A program made the translations under genes and the position numbers. Below, piece by piece: positions 44,037 to 52,952 of a stretch of DNA of 64,000 nucleotides. Origin of the DNA: Corynebacterium aurimucosum ATCC 700975 (GTDB taxonomy: Bacteria; Actinomycetota; Actinomycetes; Mycobacteriales; Mycobacteriaceae); the NCBI RefSeq assembly GCF_000022905.1, contig NC_012590.1:1240001-1304000 (forward strand), written 5' to 3'. Positions within the stretch are counted from its first letter, which is position 1, and every line of letters begins with the position of its first letter. A model generated the notes under the pieces. It had not been told where the DNA came from. It searched no databases and saw only the letters and a list, made by a program, of their open reading frames with translations.

Positions 44037-44627
44037 ATGGAGAAGTTCGTTACTCATACTGGCGTCGGCGTTCCGCTGCGAGTATCCAATGTGGATACCG
44101 ACCAGATCATTCCTGCGCGCTACCTGAAGTCCGTTAAGCGCACCGGCTTCGCCGATGGTCTGTTTTCCAACTGGCGCAGCGATGAGAACTTCATTCTCAA
44201 CCAGGAACCGTTCAAGGAAGGCTCTGTGCTTTTCGCGGGTCCAGACTTTGGTACCGGTTCCTCTCGTGAGCACGCGGTGTGGGCGCTTGCTGAGTATGGA
44301 TTCAAGGCGGTGTTTTCGTCCCGCTTCGCCGATATCTTCCGCGGCAACTCTGGCAAGGCCGGACTGCTGACGGGGCTCATGGAACAAGAAGACATCGAGC
44401 TCATCTGGAAGCAGCTGGAGTCCGGTGAAACCGAAACCACCGTTGATTTGGAAGCGCGCACGGTTACCGTCGGCGGTAACAGCTACACCTTTGAGATCGA
44501 TGACTACACCCGCTGGCGCCTTATGGAGGGGCTCGATGATATCGGCCTGACCCTGCGCAATGAGGGCGATATTGAGGCTTTCGAATCCACACGCCCGGGA
44601 TTCAAGCCCCGCGTCGTAGCGTCTTAA
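44037..44627 (+). CDS. leuD: 3-Isopropylmalate dehydratase, small subunit
   Basis: 196 residues from ATG 44037 with AAAGGGAGAAG upstream; the longer frame from 43944 overlaps leuC and is not used. The swivelling domain carries [14 protein letters not shown] and the substrate-binding [21 protein letters not shown]. It pairs with LeuC. It is followed by two short hairpins. Confidence 0.97.
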   Translation: MEKFVTHTGVGVPLRVSNVDTDQIIPARYLKSVKRTGFADGLFSNWRSDENFILNQEPFKEGSVLFAGPDFGTGSSREHAVWALAEYGFKAVFSSRFADIFRGNSGKAGLLTGLMEQEDIELIWKQLESGETETTVDLEARTVTVGGNSYTFEIDDYTRWRLMEGLDDIGLTLRNEGDIEAFESTRPGFKPRVVAS

Positions 44628-44637
44628 CGTAGACAAT

Positions 44638-44682
44638 GGAGGTGTGGGAGCATTCCCCACCTCCTGTGGCGCCGGCCACATA
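44638..44682 (+). terminator. Hairpins downstream of leuD
   Basis: GGAGGTGTGGGA pairs with TCCCCACCTCC (one bulge) starting at 44638, and TGTGGC/GCCACA follows at 44665-44680. No T-run, so termination efficiency is uncertain. Confidence 0.45.
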
Positions 44683-44702
44683 CCGGCGTTAACATCCTCG
44701 GC

Positions 44703-45587
44703 ATGAGCAATCCTTATCAAGGCTTTAGCGGAGAGAGCGGCAATCAGTTCGGCGGCGTAGGCGGGTATGGCGGCTATGACTATCGCGACGCCGCGGGTTA
44801 TGGCCATCAACTACCAGGCAGCTACGGCTACCAGCAGTCCGGCAGCTACGGTGAGCACCAGCCTGGCGCCTGGTCTGGAAATCCACCAGGCGGGGCGCCC
44901 GCCCAGCCCATCGACGCCATGGATATCGTGGGCCAATCATTCAAGGGTTACCTGAAGCAGCCTGTGTCAGGGATGCTAGCCATGCTGGTGCATTTGATTA
45001 TCTCTTTTGCTCTTCTTTTTGTGCCGGGAACCGTTTTAGGCGGCGTCTTCGCAGCAATGGAAGAAAGCGGCACGGACATTGAACCCTTGGTGCCTACCGT
45101 GGGGATTCCTCTCATGGTTGTCATGGGGCTAGCCGCCTTCGCTTATCTTTTCTGGCTGATGGCGAACCTCTTTAATGGTTCCCGGAAGATCGCCGATGGG
45201 GAGAAGGTCACCTTCCGCGACTACTTTAGGTTTGGCCAGCTGAATGGTTGCGCCGGTGTCTATGCCTGCTTCTTTATTGTGGTAATGCTCGGGTCTATTG
45301 CGGGTGGCTTCCCCGGTCTGATTCTCTATGGGCTCCTGTGGCCGGCGCCCGTGATCAAGGCTGATAACCCCGATAAGCCTCTCATGGACTGCTTCCGAGA
45401 GGCCCTCGACCTAATCATGGAGAACCTAGGGCAGTCGCTACTCTTTATCTTGGTCTGTTCCCTCATCTCGAGTCTGCTTGTCTTTATTCCCATCGTCGGC
45501 TTCCTTGCTGCCTATCCGATCTGGGCGCTCGGGATGGTCCTTTTCACCCGCGCTATGCAGCGCCGCCCTGCGGCGCGGTGGGAATAA
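44703..45587 (+). CDS. Integral membrane protein with Gly/Tyr/Gln-rich head
   Basis: 294 residues. The first ~65 are low complexity, with repeated units like GGYGGYDYRD, SYGYQQSG and SYGEHQPG, probably disordered and cytoplasmic. The rest carries about five to six hydrophobic helices (for example MLAMLVHLIISFALLFVPG and QSLLFILVCSLISSLLVFI). Similar head-plus-helices proteins are frequent in corynebacteria and lack a known function. It could belong to the broad DUF975/YciC-like group, but I cannot fix this by eye. It stands alone after leuCD. Confidence 0.65.
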   Translation: MSNPYQGFSGESGNQFGGVGGYGGYDYRDAAGYGHQLPGSYGYQQSGSYGEHQPGAWSGNPPGGAPAQPIDAMDIVGQSFKGYLKQPVSGMLAMLVHLIISFALLFVPGTVLGGVFAAMEESGTDIEPLVPTVGIPLMVVMGLAAFAYLFWLMANLFNGSRKIADGEKVTFRDYFRFGQLNGCAGVYACFFIVVMLGSIAGGFPGLILYGLLWPAPVIKADNPDKPLMDCFREALDLIMENLGQSLLFILVCSLISSLLVFIPIVGFLAAYPIWALGMVLFTRAMQRRPAARWE

Positions 45588-45636
45588 GGCAGCAGGGCGA
45601 GGTAGAAACTCCTGAACGACGTGGGCGATGCCGTAC

Positions 45637-46635
45637 TTAGCGCACGGGAAGCGGGCTAGCCAGATAGTCCGCCCCGGTAAGCTCTCCGTCGTTGAAGGAC
45701 AGAACCCACACCGAAGCCTTCTTGAACTTGAGCTCGTCTATTGACTTTTTAAGGAACTTCGGCGCGTAGGACTCGAGAATCCCCGGAATAGTCAGGCCTT
45801 GGCTCACGATGACCGGAACGCCGCCGCCGTCGACAACGCGTTGGAAGGCAGCGCGTGCGTCCTCAGGCGAATCAGCAAAGACATCATCGCCGAATGCTTT
45901 GTTCACGGCGATGTCCATGCCGAGCTCATCCGCCAGCGGGGCAGCGGTGTGCTGGCAGCGCTGTGGTGGGGCGCTATAAATGGCGGTCGGGTGGAATGGT
46001 GTGAGCATCGGCACGAGCATCTCCGCTTGGCGGCGGCCCTTCTTATCCAGAGGACGCAGGTCATCATCGCCCTCCCAGGAGCGGCGCTGATGTGCGCGTG
46101 CATGGCGCACATAAAGTACGCGGGTCGTTGGTGCAAGGCGCAGACGCTTTTGTGCCTTCCCTAGCACCTGGGCATCAACGTCGTAGGAGAGCAATGAGCT
46201 GGCTTCGTCGATCTTCATCCACCGCAGCTCATCGGTCTCTTCATTCGGGGTGTACTCACCGTCGAGTACACGGGCCAGCCAGTAGTAGACCACCTTCGTG
46301 CGGCCTTGCACCGGGTAGGCCACCTTGCCGATCAGCTTGCCCAGACGCACGGAGTAACCGGTTTCCTCGAAGATCTCGCGCGCGGCGGTCGTGGGGAGGG
46401 ATTCACCCGGATCGACCTTGCCCTTGGGCAGCGACCAATCGTCATAGTGGGGGCGGTGGATAAGTGCAACCTCCGGATCGTGCGGGTCGCCACGCCAGAG
46501 AACCGCTCCGGCGGCAAGCGTCGTGCGCTTGAACTCATCCGCCGGATCGACGGGGATCTCCTGGTGGCGTCCGGAAATGAAGACTTCCGAGCGAATGTCT
46601 TTGTCCGTCTCATGCATGTTCTTTGCCTTGGGCAT
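45637..46635 (-). CDS. mutT1: Nudix hydrolase fused to histidine phosphatase (MutT1-like)
   Basis: 332 residues from ATG 46635, with AAAAGGAG upstream. The N-terminal Nudix domain has an exact Nudix box (GKVDPGESLPTTAAREIFEE...TGY). The C-terminal histidine-phosphatase domain has LYVRHARAHQRRSW as its RHG-type catalytic motif and DELRPLDKKG-like RxAxxT surroundings. Mycobacterial MutT1 with the same fusion degrades 8-oxo-dGTP and diadenosine polyphosphates to protect against oxidised nucleotides. It is divergent from gpsA. Confidence 0.88.
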   Translation of the reverse strand: MPKAKNMHETDKDIRSEVFISGRHQEIPVDPADEFKRTTLAAGAVLWRGDPHDPEVALIHRPHYDDWSLPKGKVDPGESLPTTAAREIFEETGYSVRLGKLIGKVAYPVQGRTKVVYYWLARVLDGEYTPNEETDELRWMKIDEASSLLSYDVDAQVLGKAQKRLRLAPTTRVLYVRHARAHQRRSWEGDDDLRPLDKKGRRQAEMLVPMLTPFHPTAIYSAPPQRCQHTAAPLADELGMDIAVNKAFGDDVFADSPEDARAAFQRVVDGGGVPVIVSQGLTIPGILESYAPKFLKKSIDELKFKKASVWVLSFNDGELTGADYLASPLPVR

Positions 46636-46783
46636 GCTGCTCCTTTTGCGCCGGTAGCTTTCAACCTTCTCCATCTTCCTCCACTCACCGCCGCGATGCA
46701 GTCTTACGCGCCGAGCGTGCAGGATTGCCAGGCGTGCTTTAATGGGAAAAGCCGATGCAGAGGAATCTAGAGTGAGGTGGCAC

Positions 46784-47782
46784 ATGGCAAACGTGGCAGT
46801 AATGGGGGCGGGCTCGTGGGGAACCACGCTGGCGAAAGTCTTTGCTGACGCCGGTAACGATGTCCGCTTGTGGGCGCGCCGCGAGGAATTGGCGGAAGCC
46901 ATCAACACGCGCCACGAGAATCCGGATTACCTCCCAGAACTCCCGCTCCCTGAGTCGATTAAGGCCTCCACAGATCCGGCAACAGCGCTGCAGTCCGCGG
47001 ACATTGTCATCTTCGGTGTTCCTTCCCAGACGCTGCGCGGAAACCTGGAAAAGTGGGCGCCGCTCTTGCCGGAAGAAGCGACTTTGGTATCGATCTCTAA
47101 AGGCGTGGAGAAGGCCACTCTCAACTTGATGAGCGAAGTTATCGCGGACGCCGCCGGCGTCTCCTCCGACCGCATCGCGGTCCTCTCTGGGCCCAACCTG
47201 GCCAAGGAGGTGGCTCAGGAACAACCAGCAGCCACGGTGATTGCCTGCAGCGATGCTGCCCGTGCCGAGGCCGTGCAACATGCCGCCGCAGCACCGTATT
47301 TTCGCCCCTATACAAACACCGATGTCATCGGCGCGGAGATCGGCGGCGCCTGCAAAAACGTGATTGCGCTTGCCTGCGGCATGGCGGCGGGTAAGGGTTT
47401 GGGCAACAACACCATGGCCACCATCATCACGCGCGGGCTCGCGGAGATTACCCGCCTAGGGGTGAAGCTGGGAGCGGACCCGTTCACCTTCTCGGGCCTT
47501 GCCGGCATGGGAGACCTCGTGGCGACGTGCAGCTCGACGTTGTCACGTAACCGCACCTTTGGGTATCGCCTCGGCCAGGGTGGCACGCTGGAAGAAGCAA
47601 CTGCCGCCACCAACGGCCAGGTCGCGGAAGGCGTTATCTCATCTGATTCAATCTTCCGGTTGGCGCAGCGCGCAGACGTAGAGATGCCGATTACCCAAGC
47701 GGTCTACGGTGTGTGCCATCGCGGGGTGACTGTCGACGACATGATTGTTGCTCTGATGGGTCGCACCAAGAAAGCTGAGTAA
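46784..47782 (+). CDS. gpsA: Glycerol-3-phosphate dehydrogenase [NAD(P)+]
   Basis: 332 residues from ATG 46784 ([19 protein letters not shown]), with GTGAGGTG upstream. It makes sn-glycerol-3-phosphate for phospholipids. Motifs: the GAGSWGTT nucleotide loop, [12 protein letters not shown], and the catalytic Lys area [15 protein letters not shown]. Twenty-one bases separate it from ddl, so the two are likely co-transcribed, as in other corynebacteria. Confidence 0.96.
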   Translation: MANVAVMGAGSWGTTLAKVFADAGNDVRLWARREELAEAINTRHENPDYLPELPLPESIKASTDPATALQSADIVIFGVPSQTLRGNLEKWAPLLPEEATLVSISKGVEKATLNLMSEVIADAAGVSSDRIAVLSGPNLAKEVAQEQPAATVIACSDAARAEAVQHAAAAPYFRPYTNTDVIGAEIGGACKNVIALACGMAAGKGLGNNTMATIITRGLAEITRLGVKLGADPFTFSGLAGMGDLVATCSSTLSRNRTFGYRLGQGGTLEEATAATNGQVAEGVISSDSIFRLAQRADVEMPITQAVYGVCHRGVTVDDMIVALMGRTKKAE

Positions 47783-47803
47783 AGCCGAGTAAAGTTGCTC
47801 GGT

Positions 47804-48874
47804 ATGACTGAAGCGAAACCTGTGCGCGTTGCCGTTGTATACGGCGGTCGCAGCTCCGAGCATTCGGTGTCGTGCATTTCCGCCGGCGCCATCATGGAGC
47901 ACCTTGATCCGGAAAAATATGAAGTCGTGCCCATCGGCATTACGCGGGAAGGCACCTGGACGCAGGGCAACCGCGCGGGGCTCAACATTGTTGACGGGCG
48001 CCTGCCCGAAGTAGAACTCCACGATGAGCTGGCGTTATCCCTCAACCCTGCCACGCGTGGGCGTATCCACAATGTCACCCGCCACGAGCACTACACAGAG
48101 GTCGATGTCATCGTCCCAGTGCTGCACGGCCCCTATGGGGAAGACGGCACAGTGCAGGGCCTCTTTGAGCTTTCCGGAATTCCCTACGTCGGCGCAGGCG
48201 TATTGGCTTCGGCTGTGGGAATGGACAAGGAGTTCACCAAGAAGCTTCTGGTCGCGGAAGGCCTTCCGGTAGCGCCGCAAGAAGTACTCACTGGGGAAGC
48301 CACGCTTGACGACCTCCAAAAGGAACGCCTTGGTCTGCCCGTCTTTGTGAAGCCGGCGCGGGGCGGATCCTCCATTGGCGTGTCCAAGGTCTCCGCGTGG
48401 GAAGACCTTGAAGCAGCACTAACCCTGGCCTATGAATCCGATGACAAGGTTCTCATCGAGCCAGAAATCAGCGGCGCCGAGGTGGAGGTGGGAGTTCTCG
48501 AACGCCCAGACGGCAGCCTCCAGGCCTCTGTCCCTGCCAAGATCCTGGGCACCACGGAGTCTGAGGAAGGCTTTTATGATTTCGATGCCAAGTACATCGA
48601 CGAGGGCGTCTCGGCAGCAATTCCCGCCCCGTTGAGTGAGGAGCTGACTGCCGAACTTCGACAGCGCGCTATTGAGGCTTTCCGGGCGCTGGGTGCCTCG
48701 GGCCTATCGCGCGTGGATTTCTTCGTCAGTGATTATTCCTACTGCATCAACGAGGTGAATACCTTCCCCGGCTTCACCCCGATTTCTATGTACCCCCAGG
48801 TCTTTGCTGCGGTAGGGGTAGGTTATGCCGAGTTGCTCGACACCCTTATTCAGACCGCCCTCGCGCGTTCCTAG
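47804..48874 (+). CDS. ddl: D-alanine--D-alanine ligase
   Basis: 356 residues from ATG 47804 (MTEAKPVRVAVVYGG); the TTG at 47795 is less likely. It joins two D-Ala for peptidoglycan. ATP-grasp motifs: GGRSSEHSVSCISAG, LHGPYGEDGTVQGLFEL, VKPARGGSSIGVSKV and the metal-binding CINEVNTFPGFTPIS. The neighbour gpsA upstream suggests an envelope-supply operon. Confidence 0.96.
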   Translation: MTEAKPVRVAVVYGGRSSEHSVSCISAGAIMEHLDPEKYEVVPIGITREGTWTQGNRAGLNIVDGRLPEVELHDELALSLNPATRGRIHNVTRHEHYTEVDVIVPVLHGPYGEDGTVQGLFELSGIPYVGAGVLASAVGMDKEFTKKLLVAEGLPVAPQEVLTGEATLDDLQKERLGLPVFVKPARGGSSIGVSKVSAWEDLEAALTLAYESDDKVLIEPEISGAEVEVGVLERPDGSLQASVPAKILGTTESEEGFYDFDAKYIDEGVSAAIPAPLSEELTAELRQRAIEAFRALGASGLSRVDFFVSDYSYCINEVNTFPGFTPISMYPQVFAAVGVGYAELLDTLIQTALARS

Positions 48875-48903
48875 GGTGACGATGTAGGCCGCGCTTCCGA
48901 CTC

Positions 48904-49818
48904 CTACTGGGAGGGGGTGGCTGCCACGAGGGCGTCGCTAAGCCGCACCAGCGCGGAATTCGCAGCATCCTGCGGGGCAGACAACGCGAGGTCCTCCGCC
49001 CGGCCGAGCGCGAACCATGTGCCGGCCGTGGTGCCCTCCGCGAGCGTGGTGTCCTCGAACCACGGCACGTCATTAACCTGCTGGAGCTGAACACCTGCGC
49101 GGTAGTTCTCCGGAGAGGCCACGCCGCAGCGCACAACAATCTCTTCCTGACCCGGCGCGCTATACACCCAGGTGTTCTTATCGCCCACATCCGTGCGGCG
49201 CTCATAGCCCTCCGCAAGTGTTTCCGGCAGCGCCTTTTCTAGCGCGGGACACATGGAATCCGGCCCTGCCTGTAGCTGCGATAGCGGCGCTGGATTGGCC
49301 TTCTGAGACTTCTTTTCTAGTTGCTTGAAGGCTTCTTTTAGCCCCTCCGGAGCGTCATCTTGGGCGTCCTCCGAGGAGGTTGTCACTGCGATGGCGGGGG
49401 TGTGCTTCGTGCTGTACCACGTTGTGAGGTTGGAGCCGGGGGTGGCGTCGATGACCTGTAGCCACGATTCGCCGTCGGACTCGACGGTGCGCGAGTAGTC
49501 GGTAAACTGCTGCGGCAGGTCAACACCACAGCGCAGCGTCACTTTGTCCTCCGAGCTTTGTGCCCACGCGGCGGCGCCCGCCGGGGCAGGATCAACTAGG
49601 TCGACGCGCGGGTAGCCCATGAGCTTGTCTGGCAGCGCATCGACGACAGCGGCGCACTCGGGGGAGTCCGCCGCTTCGGAGGGAGTGGGAGGCAGCGCCA
49701 CCGGTTGTTGCGCGGCGCTGGTGAATACGTATTTGGCCCCAAAAATCACCGCGAAGACCATCGCGATGGAGATCCCGAGTGAGATGTAAATAGCGGTGCG
49801 GTTAAATTGGGTATCCAT
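48904..49818 (-). CDS. DUF3515-family membrane-anchored protein with two tandem domain copies
   Basis: 304 residues. The N-terminal helix (AIYISLGISIAMVFAVIFGA) anchors it, with the rest outside. Two copies of the DUF3515 pattern follow: CAAVVDALPDKL...VTLRCGVDLPQQFTDYS...WLQVID...TTWYS, and CPALEKALPETL...IVVRCGVASPENYRAGV...WFED...GTWFA, joined by a charged linker. The function is unknown; DUF3515 genes often sit near ddl and thiL in actinobacteria, as here. It converges with ddl. Confidence 0.82.
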   Translation of the reverse strand: MDTQFNRTAIYISLGISIAMVFAVIFGAKYVFTSAAQQPVALPPTPSEAADSPECAAVVDALPDKLMGYPRVDLVDPAPAGAAAWAQSSEDKVTLRCGVDLPQQFTDYSRTVESDGESWLQVIDATPGSNLTTWYSTKHTPAIAVTTSSEDAQDDAPEGLKEAFKQLEKKSQKANPAPLSQLQAGPDSMCPALEKALPETLAEGYERRTDVGDKNTWVYSAPGQEEIVVRCGVASPENYRAGVQLQQVNDVPWFEDTTLAEGTTAGTWFALGRAEDLALSAPQDAANSALVRLSDALVAATPSQ

Positions 49819-49910
49819 AGGGGCTTATCCTATCGCTGATAGCCCGAGAAGAACGAACGTGGACTACGCGCGCACGAGTGGCGTGTGGCCCGCGCAAGGA
49901 AAAGGAGTCC

Positions 49911-50876
49911 GTGACGGTGGGTTTGTCCCATACCCTCGATCAAGCCGGTGAACGGCACGTTATCCATGAGATTGTCACCGCAGCCCCGAGCGCGCTCAAC
50001 GGCGACGATGCGGCGGTGCTGTACCCGGCGGCACCCAATTCCCGCACGGTGGCGGCCACGGACATGATGGTCGAAGGCCGACACTTTAGACGGGACTGGT
50101 CTACCGCCGCCGAGATCGGGCAGAAAGCCATCGTGCGCAATTTCGCGGATATTGAGGCAATGGGCGCGCGCCCCACAGCGGCACTGCTGGCGATTGCCGC
50201 CCCGGGTGATACCCCGGTGGACTTCGTGCGGGGGATTGCACAGGGCATCGCTGAGCGCTGCGCGGTATATAACGCGGAGCTCGTAGGCGGTGATCTGACC
50301 CGCAGCGAGAGCTTGATCATCAATGTTACGGCGTTAGGTTCCCTAGGCGGAAGTGGTGCAGCGCTGACCTTGGATGGTGCGCGGGCGGGCCAGAAGCTGG
50401 TAGCACACGGCAAGATTGGGTATTCCGGGGCGGGCCTGGCCCTATTGCAACGTTATGGCCGCGCATTGCCGCCGGAGTTAGAGGAATTCTGGCCTTTGGT
50501 CGACGCCCATTGCGCTCCCTCCCTCACTCCGGGGCGTGGTGTCATCGCGCGGGCAACTGGTTCGACGTCGATGACGGATAATTCGGATGGCTTAGTGCGT
50601 GATGTGGGGCATTTGGCACAACGCTCCGGGGTGCACATCGACCTCGACCGCGGAGCGATTGCTCCTGACCCGCTCCTGGCTGCCGCCGGTGCGTTGCTGG
50701 ATATCGATCCTTGGGAATGGGTCCTGACAGGCGGCGAGGACCACACGCTGTTGGCTACCACGTACAAGTCCGCTCCCTCTGGTTTCCGGGAAATTGGCCG
50801 GGTGATGCGCGGTACCGGCGTGACCATTGACGGAGAGGAACCTCGCTATAACGGGGGCTGGGAGGGATTCGCGTGA
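49911..50876 (+). CDS. thiL: Thiamine-monophosphate kinase
   Basis: 321 residues from GTG 49911; a start at GTG 49917 fits the AAAAGGAG spacing nearly as well. It phosphorylates thiamine monophosphate to the active diphosphate. PurM-like motifs: [50 protein letters not shown] and [12 protein letters not shown]. It overlaps ung by four bases (GTGA), giving coupled translation. Confidence 0.9.
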   Translation: MTVGLSHTLDQAGERHVIHEIVTAAPSALNGDDAAVLYPAAPNSRTVAATDMMVEGRHFRRDWSTAAEIGQKAIVRNFADIEAMGARPTAALLAIAAPGDTPVDFVRGIAQGIAERCAVYNAELVGGDLTRSESLIINVTALGSLGGSGAALTLDGARAGQKLVAHGKIGYSGAGLALLQRYGRALPPELEEFWPLVDAHCAPSLTPGRGVIARATGSTSMTDNSDGLVRDVGHLAQRSGVHIDLDRGAIAPDPLLAAAGALLDIDPWEWVLTGGEDHTLLATTYKSAPSGFREIGRVMRGTGVTIDGEEPRYNGGWEGFA

Positions 50877-51520
50877 GCCACATCGATACCTCCCACATTC
50901 ACTACTCGTGGATGCCCCACATCCGGCAGGCACTGGAGGACAACCTCCCACGCATTGAGCGCGAGATCGGCGCAGAGTTCTTGCCGCCCGCCGAGGATGT
51001 ATTCGCCGCCCTGTCGATGCCGCTCGAGGACGTGCGGGTGCTCATCGTGGGCCAGGATCCCTATCCCACGCCGGGGCATGCCATGGGCTTGTCTTTCTCC
51101 ACTCGCTCGGGCGTGCCGGCCCCGCGTTCGCTGAAGAATATTTACGCCGAGCTTGGCGACGACCTCGGTATCCCCGGCCGTGCAGATGGTGATCTACGGG
51201 CCTGGTTTGAGCAAGGAGTGCTGCTGCTCAACCGAGTGCTCACCGTGGCCCCGGGCCAGGCGGGTTCGCACCGCAGGCTCGGGTGGGAAGCGATTACTGA
51301 GGCCGCGATCAGAGCACTGGCGGGGCGCGATATCGTGGCCATCCTATGGGGCCGCGATGCCCAAGCCTGCCAAGCCTTCCTGCCGGGTACGGAGTGCATC
51401 ACCTCCCCGCATCCTTCGCCGCTGTCAGCCCGGCGTGGATTCTTTGGCTCGCATCCTTTTTCCCGGGCAAACGCTGCTTTAGAGGCCCGTGGCGTCCCCG
51501 CGGTGGACTGGCGCTTGTAG
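50873..51520 (+). CDS. ung: Uracil-DNA glycosylase
   Basis: 215 residues from GTG 50873. It removes uracil from DNA. Family 1 motifs: [18 protein letters not shown] with the catalytic Asp, LLLNRVLTV, and the [21 protein letters not shown] loop with the catalytic His. It overlaps thiL and is followed by a DAK2 gene after 10 bases. Confidence 0.96.
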   Translation: MSHIDTSHIHYSWMPHIRQALEDNLPRIEREIGAEFLPPAEDVFAALSMPLEDVRVLIVGQDPYPTPGHAMGLSFSTRSGVPAPRSLKNIYAELGDDLGIPGRADGDLRAWFEQGVLLLNRVLTVAPGQAGSHRRLGWEAITEAAIRALAGRDIVAILWGRDAQACQAFLPGTECITSPHPSPLSARRGFFGSHPFSRANAALEARGVPAVDWRL

Positions 51521-51530
51521 ACTAGCCAAC

Positions 51531-52949
51531 ATGTCTTATCCCGCTGAGTTGGATGCTCGTGGCCTCCACGAGTGGGCCGCCCGAACCGTGGAGGAGCTGC
51601 AGCGCCGCCGCGTTGAAATCAATGCCCTCAACGTTTTCCCAGTGCCCGATTCCGACACGGGATCCAACATGGCGCACACGATGGAGTCCGCGTTGGCGGA
51701 GGCCAATAAGGGCGAGGTGGACGTGGCCGAGGCCCTGGCCATCGGCTCGGTGCGCGGTGCGCGCGGCAATTCGGGGATGGTGCTCTCCCAGGTGCTGCGG
51801 GGGGTTGCCGATGCCACGACGGATTCGCGCGTGGACGGTGCAGTACTCGCAGATGCTTTGACCTTGGCCGTCACTTTGGTGGACCGCGCGCTTGCCGCAC
51901 CGGTGGAAGGAACGATTATTACCGTGCTGCGAGCCGCGGCTACCGCCGCCAGTCAGGCCGCCGGGGAATCTGGGGCCGAGCTCCACGGCATCCTGCTCGC
52001 GGCGGTCGAGGCCGCAAGTAAGGCTCTTGCTGAGACCCCTTCTCAACTGCCAGCTCTGCGCGAAGCCGGCGTTGTGGATGCCGGCGGAACCGGCTTCGTA
52101 ATTTTGCTCGAGTGCTTGCTCGCTCAGGTCACAGGGCACGCCCCCGTCAGCCAACCGCTGACGAGGTCGGTGCCTCTTCGCTCCGAGGAGTCTGCGGCGC
52201 GGGAGCCGCAGGCAGGAGAAGTGCTCGCAGAGATTGAAGCTCTTTTCTTCTTTGAGGGCAGCCTGAGCGACATCGAAGAGGCCTTGGCTCCGCTGGGCAA
52301 TAGTCTCGTCATTGCGCGGGCGACGGAAACCTCCGCCAGCGTGCACATCCATAGCGCTGAGGCGGGGGCCGTGATCGAAAAGGCCTATGCCCTGGGAAAG
52401 GTCAGCAACCTTCGGCTTGAAGCGCTACCGCAGGCGGGTCAGGCGGCCAGCTGCGAAGATTCTGCTGGTGGCGGGGGCACGCATCGGCGTATCTTTGCTG
52501 CGGTGCCTGAAGGGGCCGCGCGGGAGCTTTTTGAGAAGGCGGGGGCGGACGTCGTCAAGCCCGGCGAGGAACTGCAGAGCGCCGGGGAGGAAGATCTTTT
52601 TTTGCCCAATGGCTGCGGTGGTGACCCGGGTAAGGCTACTGTCATTCCGACCGATTCCCTGGTGGCCGGGCTCGCGGCGCTTTCGGTTTATGCGCCGAGT
52701 TCTGCGCAGACCGACGACGTGCTCGCCGCTATGAAGGATGCTGCCGGCTCCATGCGGGTGGCCTACCCAGATAGAGAAAGCGTGGCTGGGATTCTAGAGG
52801 CATGCCGTACTCAGCTGGGCTATGGCGGCGAGCAGATCACGGTGCTGACTGGCCTTGAGATAGAGGAAGAGGAGTTAGCCCGTGAACTGGGGGTTGATGT
52901 CGTCGTTCTGCACGTGCCTGGACTGCGCACAGAGATTGGGGTGGAGTAG
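51531..52949 (+). CDS. DAK2-domain kinase-like protein (FakA/YloV type)
   Basis: 472 residues from ATG 51531. The N-terminal DAK2 (DhaL) domain has NVFPVPDSDTGSNMAHTM and GARGNSGMVLSQVLRG, binding Mg-ATP as in fatty-acid kinase FakA. The C-terminal half has the FakA-type DUF1949/EDD-like arrangement. In firmicutes FakA works with FakB to phosphorylate exogenous fatty acids; the actinobacterial counterparts near recG are conserved but poorly tested. It precedes recG by 3 bases. Confidence 0.88.
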   Translation: MSYPAELDARGLHEWAARTVEELQRRRVEINALNVFPVPDSDTGSNMAHTMESALAEANKGEVDVAEALAIGSVRGARGNSGMVLSQVLRGVADATTDSRVDGAVLADALTLAVTLVDRALAAPVEGTIITVLRAAATAASQAAGESGAELHGILLAAVEAASKALAETPSQLPALREAGVVDAGGTGFVILLECLLAQVTGHAPVSQPLTRSVPLRSEESAAREPQAGEVLAEIEALFFFEGSLSDIEEALAPLGNSLVIARATETSASVHIHSAEAGAVIEKAYALGKVSNLRLEALPQAGQAASCEDSAGGGGTHRRIFAAVPEGAARELFEKAGADVVKPGEELQSAGEEDLFLPNGCGGDPGKATVIPTDSLVAGLAALSVYAPSSAQTDDVLAAMKDAAGSMRVAYPDRESVAGILEACRTQLGYGGEQITVLTGLEIEEEELARELGVDVVVLHVPGLRTEIGVE

Positions 52950-52952
52950 GCC

